From positions 1 to 64,000 of the forward strand of contig NZ_JAKSYI010000049.1 in assembly GCF_022829285.1 (NCBI RefSeq): DNA of 64,000 nt, in the 5' to 3' direction. Every line of letters starts with the position of its first letter. Position 1 is the first letter of the stretch. The notes under the pieces were generated by a model. The model had not been told where the DNA came from and did not search any database. It saw nothing but the letters and a program-made list of their open reading frames with translations. The translations under genes and the position numbers were made by a program. The stretch comes from Methylobacterium sp. J-078 (lineage in GTDB: Bacteria > Pseudomonadota > Alphaproteobacteria > Rhizobiales > Beijerinckiaceae). Shown piece after piece: positions 59,224-64,000 of the stretch.

Positions 59224-61101
59224 GTGAGCTTCAACGCCGTCAATACCGCCTCCGCCGGGCTGAAGGTCACCCAGGCCGCGATCGGCGTCGTCTCGCAGAA
59301 CATCGCGAATGTCGGCACGGCCGGCTACGCCAAGCGCACCGTCACGTCGGTGGCGCAGGGCGTCGGCAATTCCAGCGTCTCGCTCGGCACGATCGGACGC
59401 GCCCTCGATGCGGCCTCCCTGAAGCAGCTGCGCATGGAGACCTCGGGAGCGGCCTATACCGGCTCGCTCTCGGCGGTGCGGACGCAGCTCGATCAGCTCT
59501 ACGGCACGCCGGGCACGGCCACCGCTCTCGACGGGGTGATGAACGATTTCGCGCTCTCGCTGCAGACGCTCGCGAGCGACCCGACCTCGGTCCCCGCGCG
59601 CTCGGCCGTGCTCACCAAGGCCGCCAATCTCGCCGACAGCATCGGCGGCATCGCGGACGGCGTCCAGAACCTGCGGACCGCCACGGAGAGTCAGCTCGGC
59701 AGTGACACCGCCAAGGCCAGCGAATACCTGAAGTCGATCGCCACCCTGAACACGCAGATCGCCGCCACCTCGGAGGACGGCGCACGCAATGCCCTCCTCG
59801 ACCAGCGCGACGGGGCCATCACGGGCCTGTCGGCCTATCTCGACGTACAGACCGTCGACCAGCATGACGGGACCGTCTCGGTCATCACCAATTCGGGGAT
59901 GACGCTGGTCGATCGCGGCGCGGCCGCGACCCTGAGCTTCGATGGGCGCGGCACCCTTTCGCCCGATGCGGCCTACGCCCAGGACCCGGCGGCGCGCGGC
60001 GTCGGCACCATCACGGCGACCACCCCCGGGGGGGCACGCATCGACCTCGTCGCCGCCAAGGCGATCCGGTCCGGCTCCCTCGCGGCGGGAATCGAACTGC
60101 GCGACACGGTCCTGCCGCAGGCACAGCGCCAGCTCGACGAGTTGGCGGCCGGTCTCGCGCGCTCCATGTCCGACCGGCAGGCGACGGGAACCGCCGTCAC
60201 CGCCGGCACCAGCACCGGGTTCGACATCGACCTCGACGGCCTGAAGGCCGGCAACGCCATCACGGTGAGCCTGCGCGATGCCGCGGGCGTCCAGCGCAAC
60301 CTCGTGCTGATGCCCTATGGCGGCAGCACGGCGCCGACCGTCAACGCCGCCGATCTCAACGACCCGACCGCGATGGTCGTCCCCTTCAAGGTCTCGGGCA
60401 CGGCGACGGGCCTGCGCGACGCGATCCAGGCCGCCCTCGGGACCACCTTCAGCGTCACCACGCAGGCCGGCGCCGGTGCCGGCGGTCTGCGCATCACCAC
60501 CGATCCCACCACCGGGGCGCCGACCCTGCTCGGCGTCGGCGCGAGCGTGACCCAGCCGCTGAGCACGACGGACTTCCAGAGCGGGCAGGGACAGCTGCCG
60601 CTCTTCGTCGACAGCACGGCCAAGGGAACGCTCTACACCGGATCGTTCGACACCGGCTCGCAGCTCACGGGCTTTGCCCAGCGCATCGGGCTGAACCAGG
60701 CGCTGGTCGGAAACACCGCCAACCTCGTCAACACCTCGGGGAAGACGCTCGCCTCCGACCCGACCCGGCCGCAATTCCTCTACACGGCACTGACCGGGGC
60801 CAGCCGGACCTTCGCGGCGGCGAGCGGGATCGGGGGCGTGAACGCGCCCTACAGTTCCAGCGTGCAGAGCTTCGCCCAGCGCATCATCGACGCGCAGGGT
60901 GCCGGTGCCGCCACCGCCCGGAGCCTCGACGAGGGCCAGGGCATCGCCCTGGCGACGGCCCAGTCGCGCGTCGCCTCCACCTCCGGCGTGAGCATCGACG
61001 AGGAGATGTCGAAGCTCGTGCAGCTCCAGACCGCCTACAGCGCCAACGCGCGGGTGCTCACCGCCGCCCGCGACCTCCTCGACACCCTGCTGCGGATCTA
61101 G
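59224..61101 (+). CDS. flgK: Flagellar hook-associated protein 1, FlgK
   Basis: A 625-residue hook-filament junction protein. The N-terminus (MSFNAVNTASAGLKVTQAAI) carries the family motif 'SQNIANVGTAGYAKRTV'. The C-terminus reads 'GVSIDEEMSKLVQLQTAYSA' and 'NARVLTAARDLLDTLLRI', typical of FlgK. The central domain is longer than in E. coli FlgK (547 residues) but normal for alphaproteobacteria. GTG start at 59224 with ggggagggg just upstream. It lies 44 bases after flgE and 38 bases before flgL, so one operon is likely. Confidence 0.95.
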   Translation: MSFNAVNTASAGLKVTQAAIGVVSQNIANVGTAGYAKRTVTSVAQGVGNSSVSLGTIGRALDAASLKQLRMETSGAAYTGSLSAVRTQLDQLYGTPGTATALDGVMNDFALSLQTLASDPTSVPARSAVLTKAANLADSIGGIADGVQNLRTATESQLGSDTAKASEYLKSIATLNTQIAATSEDGARNALLDQRDGAITGLSAYLDVQTVDQHDGTVSVITNSGMTLVDRGAAATLSFDGRGTLSPDAAYAQDPAARGVGTITATTPGGARIDLVAAKAIRSGSLAAGIELRDTVLPQAQRQLDELAAGLARSMSDRQATGTAVTAGTSTGFDIDLDGLKAGNAITVSLRDAAGVQRNLVLMPYGGSTAPTVNAADLNDPTAMVVPFKVSGTATGLRDAIQAALGTTFSVTTQAGAGAGGLRITTDPTTGAPTLLGVGASVTQPLSTTDFQSGQGQLPLFVDSTAKGTLYTGSFDTGSQLTGFAQRIGLNQALVGNTANLVNTSGKTLASDPTRPQFLYTALTGASRTFAAASGIGGVNAPYSSSVQSFAQRIIDAQGAGAATARSLDEGQGIALATAQSRVASTSGVSIDEEMSKLVQLQTAYSANARVLTAARDLLDTLLRI

Positions 61102-61139
61102 GTGCCGCCCGCCATGCGCCCACACCCTGCGAGGTCCCG

Positions 61140-62927
61140 ATGAGCATCGCGCCCTTCAATGCCAGCACCTTCGTGGGCGACCGCAACACCGCCAATCTGG
61201 TCGGGTTGAAGGGGCGCCTCGATACGCTGACGAATCAGCTCGCCAGCGGCAAGACGGCCACGACCTATGGCGGCCTCGGCGTCGGGCGGACCACCAGCCT
61301 CAGCGCGCACGCGGCCCTGTCCGCCCTCGACGGCTACGATGCCGCCATCACGGGGGCCACCACCCGGGTGGCTCTCGCCAACACCAGCGTGACGCAGGTC
61401 AACACCCTCGGCGCCACGCTGCAGCGTTCCCTCACCGCGAGCAACGCCTCGACGGCCACCAACACGCCCAAAATCGCGCGCGACAGCCTCGATGCCGCCG
61501 TCGACGCCCTGAACGTCGACCTGGGCGGACAGTACATCTTCGGCGGGCGCGCCACCGATTCCCCGCCGGTGGCCTCCACGGACGCGATCCTGAACGGGGA
61601 GCCGGCGGCGGGCCGCGACGGGCTGAAGACCCTGATCGCCGAGCAAAAGGCCGCCGATCTCGGCCCGAACGGCAACGGGCGCGTCGGTGCGAGCGCCGCC
61701 GGCACGGTGGTGACCCTCAGCGAGGAGGGCGCCGGCGCGGCCGGCACCGAGGCCCGCGCCAATTTCGGCTTCCGGCTGATTTCGGCCACGAGCTCCAACA
61801 CCGCCGGGATCACGGCCAGCACGACGACGAACGCCACCACCCCGGACGTGACCTTCACCATGGCGGCGGCACCGGCCGAAGGGGAGCGCATCCGGGTCGC
61901 CGTCAACCAGCCGGACGGCAGCCAGAGCTTCGTCGACCTGACGGCCCGGGCCTCAGCGGCGACGGGAGATGCCGACGCGATGCCGGTCTTCGCGACCGCC
62001 GCCGAGGCGCAGACCTACCTGAACGACCGCTTCAAGGCCGTCCCCGTCGCCAGCATCCAGGGGCCGGCCGCCCTCGACCTCCAGGCGAATTTCGGCACCG
62101 GGACCCCGGCCTCGCTGACCCTCGGCATCGCCGGCACGCCGAAGGCGGGCGACACCGTGACGGTCAACGTCGCCCTGCGCGACGGCACGACCCAGAGCCT
62201 GACGCTCACTGCCCGCGCGAGCGCGGACGCGACCTCGACGACCGATTTCGCCCTCACCGGCGATATCGCCGCGAACCTGTCGAAAGCGGTCAACAACGCC
62301 CTGAGGGGCGCGGCCACGACGACCCTGAGCGCGAGTTCGGCCTCCCGCGCCGCGCAGGACTTCTTCGCGGGCTCGGCCTCGCCCGGGCTCGCCCCGCGCC
62401 GGGTCGAGGGCGACGGCTATGCCGGGCAGGCCAGCGCCAAGACGGTGATCTGGTATACCGGCGACGACACGGCCGCCGATCCGCGTGCGACCGCCACGGC
62501 GCAGATCAGCGCCAACCGGGTGCTCAACATCGGCGTGCAGGCCAACGAGGCGCCGATCCGCGCCGTCCTCTCGGGGCTTGCCGTGATCGCGGGCGATTCC
62601 GGCACCAGCGGCGCCGCCGGAACACCGGAGGCCCAGCGCTTCACCGCGCTCTCCGACCGCGCTCGCGACCTGCTGGTTTCCGACACGGCCAAGGACGGTG
62701 TGCCCGGCATCGCCAGCGATCTCGGCCTCGCCGCGAGCACGCTCGCCAACACCAAGACGTCGAACCGGTCGAGCCGCGTCGCGCTCGAAGGCTCCCTCGA
62801 CGGGGTGGAGAACGCATCGGCGGAGACCGTCACCGCGCAGCTCCTGCAACTGCAGACGCAGCTCCAGGCGAGCTACCAGGTCACCTCCATGCTCTCGAAG
62901 CTGACCCTGGTGAACTATCTCGGCTGA
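61140..62927 (+). CDS. flgL: Flagellar hook-associated protein 3, FlgL (extended)
   Basis: A 595-residue flagellin-like junction protein. The N-terminus has 'LVGLKGRLDTLTNQLASGKT' and 'YGGLGVGRTTSLSAHAALSA' of the FlgL/flagellin family. The C-terminus has 'VSDTAKDGVPGIASDLGLAA' and 'VTAQLLQLQTQLQASYQVTS'. Family members are usually about 300-400 residues; the extra length is an Ala/Thr-rich middle (about residues 200-470). This includes two similar 'AxDTVTVNVALRDGTTQSLT'-like modules and probably forms extra surface domains. ATG 61140 follows 'gcgaggtcccg'. It ends the plus-strand flagellar set in the window. Confidence 0.93.
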   Translation: MSIAPFNASTFVGDRNTANLVGLKGRLDTLTNQLASGKTATTYGGLGVGRTTSLSAHAALSALDGYDAAITGATTRVALANTSVTQVNTLGATLQRSLTASNASTATNTPKIARDSLDAAVDALNVDLGGQYIFGGRATDSPPVASTDAILNGEPAAGRDGLKTLIAEQKAADLGPNGNGRVGASAAGTVVTLSEEGAGAAGTEARANFGFRLISATSSNTAGITASTTTNATTPDVTFTMAAAPAEGERIRVAVNQPDGSQSFVDLTARASAATGDADAMPVFATAAEAQTYLNDRFKAVPVASIQGPAALDLQANFGTGTPASLTLGIAGTPKAGDTVTVNVALRDGTTQSLTLTARASADATSTTDFALTGDIAANLSKAVNNALRGAATTTLSASSASRAAQDFFAGSASPGLAPRRVEGDGYAGQASAKTVIWYTGDDTAADPRATATAQISANRVLNIGVQANEAPIRAVLSGLAVIAGDSGTSGAAGTPEAQRFTALSDRARDLLVSDTAKDGVPGIASDLGLAASTLANTKTSNRSSRVALEGSLDGVENASAETVTAQLLQLQTQLQASYQVTSMLSKLTLVNYLG

Positions 62928-62941
62928 GCCCGCATCCGGGC
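62928..62941 (+). terminator. Short hairpin after flgL
   Basis: GCCCG (62928-62932) pairs with CGGGC (62937-62941) around a 4-base loop immediately after the flgL stop, followed by ggcttt. Stem is only 5 bp, so it is a weak candidate terminator. Confidence 0.35.
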
Positions 62942-63003
62942 GGCTTTGCGCGTCGGCCGAGATGGCCTAACCCTGGGGCAACGTCACCCACGGGGCCCGC
63001 ACC

Positions 63004-63318
63004 ATGAACGATGCGATTCGTGCCGGCTTGATCTGCGCCGTGCTCCTCGGCGCCGGGCCCGCCCGCGCCGCGGAGCGACCGGTGCCGCAGCCGCAACGGG
63101 AGGCGATGCTGCCCTGTCCCCGGCTGGGACCCGGCTTCGTGCGGGTTCCGGGGTCGGCGACCTGCGTGCGGGTGAGCGGCCGCGCGGTGGCCGGTGTCGA
63201 TATCGGCACGCAGCATTCCGGCCCGGTCACGGCGGGCCAGCTGTCCATCGACACCCGGAGCGAATCGGATCTCGGCCCCGTGCGCGCCTTCGTGCGCATG
63301 GGCCACGGCCGGCCGTAG
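63004..63318 (+). CDS. Short secreted protein resembling the N-terminus of porins
   Basis: A 104-residue exported protein: signal peptide MNDAIRAGLICAVLLGAGPA, then 'EAMLPCPRLGPGFVRVPGSA' and 'TCVRVSGRAVAGVDIGTQ'. This matches the opening of the porin at 44.6 kb, which reads 'CNAYGNGFFYIPGTDTCIRL' followed by SGRA. The C-terminal 'LSIDTRSESDLGPVRAFVRM' also parallels 'NVDARTQTSYGTLRAFLRLE' of that porin. It then stops, so it keeps only about the first three or four strands and the Cys pair, without a barrel. It could be a truncated porin or a small protein family that reuses this module. Third-position GC and the intact signal suggest it is a real gene. Confidence 0.72.
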   Translation: MNDAIRAGLICAVLLGAGPARAAERPVPQPQREAMLPCPRLGPGFVRVPGSATCVRVSGRAVAGVDIGTQHSGPVTAGQLSIDTRSESDLGPVRAFVRMGHGRP

Positions 63319-63330
63319 GTCCGACGACGC

Positions 63331-63819
63331 TCAGAGGCTGCGGGACAGGACCAGGGGCTGGCTGCGGGCGACGCCGCTGCGTCCATAGGGGGAGGGCCCT
63401 TGCGAGGGCCGGCCGTAAACCGTCGGCGTGCGCGCCCGGTTCATCTCGTCGGCCAGGGTCTTGACCAGGCCCTCCGACACGGTCCGTGCCGTGGCCAACA
63501 CCGCCTGGTTCGTCTCGACGCTTTGCGTGAAGCGCGCATGGGCGGCCTTCAGGGCAGCGATGCCCTCGGGTGCGAAGCGCGCGAGCGCGATGGCGTTGGC
63601 CTTGATCGCCTCCAGGCCCTGGAGGTAGGTGGAGGCGAGACTGGTCTTGCGCTCGGTCTCGGCCAAGCCCTCGCGCAGGCGCCCGACGCGGACATGGCCG
63701 CTCTCGCGGGCGAGCAGCGCCTCGAGGGCGTCCAGGCTCGCCATCACGGCGGAGACGAGGGTGGCGGCGCCGGCCCGGTCGGTCACGCGGGGAAGCTGGT
63801 TCTCAGTTGGTCGCTGCAC
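63331..63819 (-). CDS. FlgN-like flagellar chaperone
   Basis: A 162-residue helical protein: 'LVSAVMASLDALEALLARES', 'RLREGLAETERKTSLASTYL', 'AARARF'-like helices and a Pro/Gly/Ser-rich C-terminal tail ('YGRPSQGPSPYGRSGVARSQ'). The all-helix layout with an E-x-K-x-x motif fits FlgN, the export chaperone of FlgK and FlgL, and its place beside these genes supports that. Similarity is weak because the family diverges fast. The GTG start at 63819 has an excellent ribosome site (ggaggg, five bases upstream) and overlaps the upstream FlgJ-like gene by 17 bases, so the two are co-translated. Confidence 0.72.
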   Translation of the reverse strand: MQRPTENQLPRVTDRAGAATLVSAVMASLDALEALLARESGHVRVGRLREGLAETERKTSLASTYLQGLEAIKANAIALARFAPEGIAALKAAHARFTQSVETNQAVLATARTVSEGLVKTLADEMNRARTPTVYGRPSQGPSPYGRSGVARSQPLVLSRSL

Positions 63820-64000
63820 CGGTGCCCTCCTGCATCTTCATCATCTCGCGGAAGACGCCGTCGGCGATGCCGACGCCGCCGCTTTTCACGATCTGCGCGG
63901 CATATTCCTTGGTGAGCATCGAGCGATAGACGCCGCCGCCGGTGCCGTTCTCGCCCAGGGGGCCGTCGGTCCCCTCGGACTGCGCGAGGCGATCGAGCGA
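63803..64000 (-). CDS. FlgJ-like rod-binding protein, 3' part
   Basis: Only the last 65 codons are in the window; the gene continues beyond the right edge. The readable part contains 'GGGVYRSMLTKEYAAQIVKS' and 'GGVGIADGVFREMMKMQEGT', then GAATN and stop. This is the rod-binding domain pattern of FlgJ (in alphaproteobacteria often a single-domain protein once called CheL), which helps assemble the flagellar rod. It overlaps the FlgN-like gene by 17 bases. Confidence 0.82.
   Translation of the reverse strand, partial: SLDRLAQSEGTDGPLGENGTGGGVYRSMLTKEYAAQIVKSGGVGIADGVFREMMKMQEGTGAATN

Overview
The window looks like a chromosomal segment of an alphaproteobacterium, most likely a Methylobacterium/Methylorubrum-type Rhizobiales. 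GC is high with strong G/C at third codon positions. The porin, the many small secreted proteins, the caspase/coiled-coil proteins and the flgE-flgK-flgL block all fit that group. This placement comes from gene style and is not a database result. No insertion sequence, prophage, CRISPR array or rRNA was seen. One tRNA (Gln, UUG) is present.

Layout. 1-14 kb is mixed housekeeping: the 5' end of an allE-type ureidoglycine aminohydrolase, dctA with a divergent LysR gene, moaB, a zinc metallopeptidase, uracil-DNA glycosylase, ETF-ubiquinone oxidoreductase, a TPR protein, ispE, a polyprenyl diphosphate synthase, a DUF2007/TrmN6-like pair, a His-rich secreted protein and an S49 peptidase. 14.7-24.3 kb is a co-directional catabolic cluster: cysteine hydrolase, 2-oxoglutarate/Fe(II)-type dioxygenase, VOC protein, a four-gene BMP-family (nucleoside-type) ABC importer, a LysR regulator and a cytosine-deaminase-like amidohydrolase. 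It probably imports and degrades an N-heterocycle. A decayed gene relic sits before the LysR gene.

24.3-46.2 kb is the most unusual part, an envelope-centred region. It holds an AsmA-like protein with a periplasmic adaptor, a caspase-family protein with a long repeated coiled coil, a nidogen-domain autotransporter, and two small Cys-containing secreted proteins. It also holds a class III nucleotide cyclase fused through one membrane helix to an RND-type adaptor, a caspase-fold protein that has lost both catalytic residues, an OmpA-like protein, a third adaptor with its RND pump, and a porin. The three adaptor domains are clear relatives and share two conserved cysteines.

46.5-52.7 kb holds an Fbp-type ABC importer divergent from a TctD/TctE-like two-component pair. 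52.8-56.5 kb has tRNA-Gln, an SDR enzyme, release factor 3 and a DUF2189 membrane protein. 56.5-64 kb is flagellar: flgE, flgK and flgL on the plus strand, with FlgN-like and FlgJ-like genes on the minus strand. A BLUF blue-light sensor and a CheY-like receiver are divergent from flgE, which suggests light input to motility. A short porin-like secreted protein lies beside the flagellar genes.
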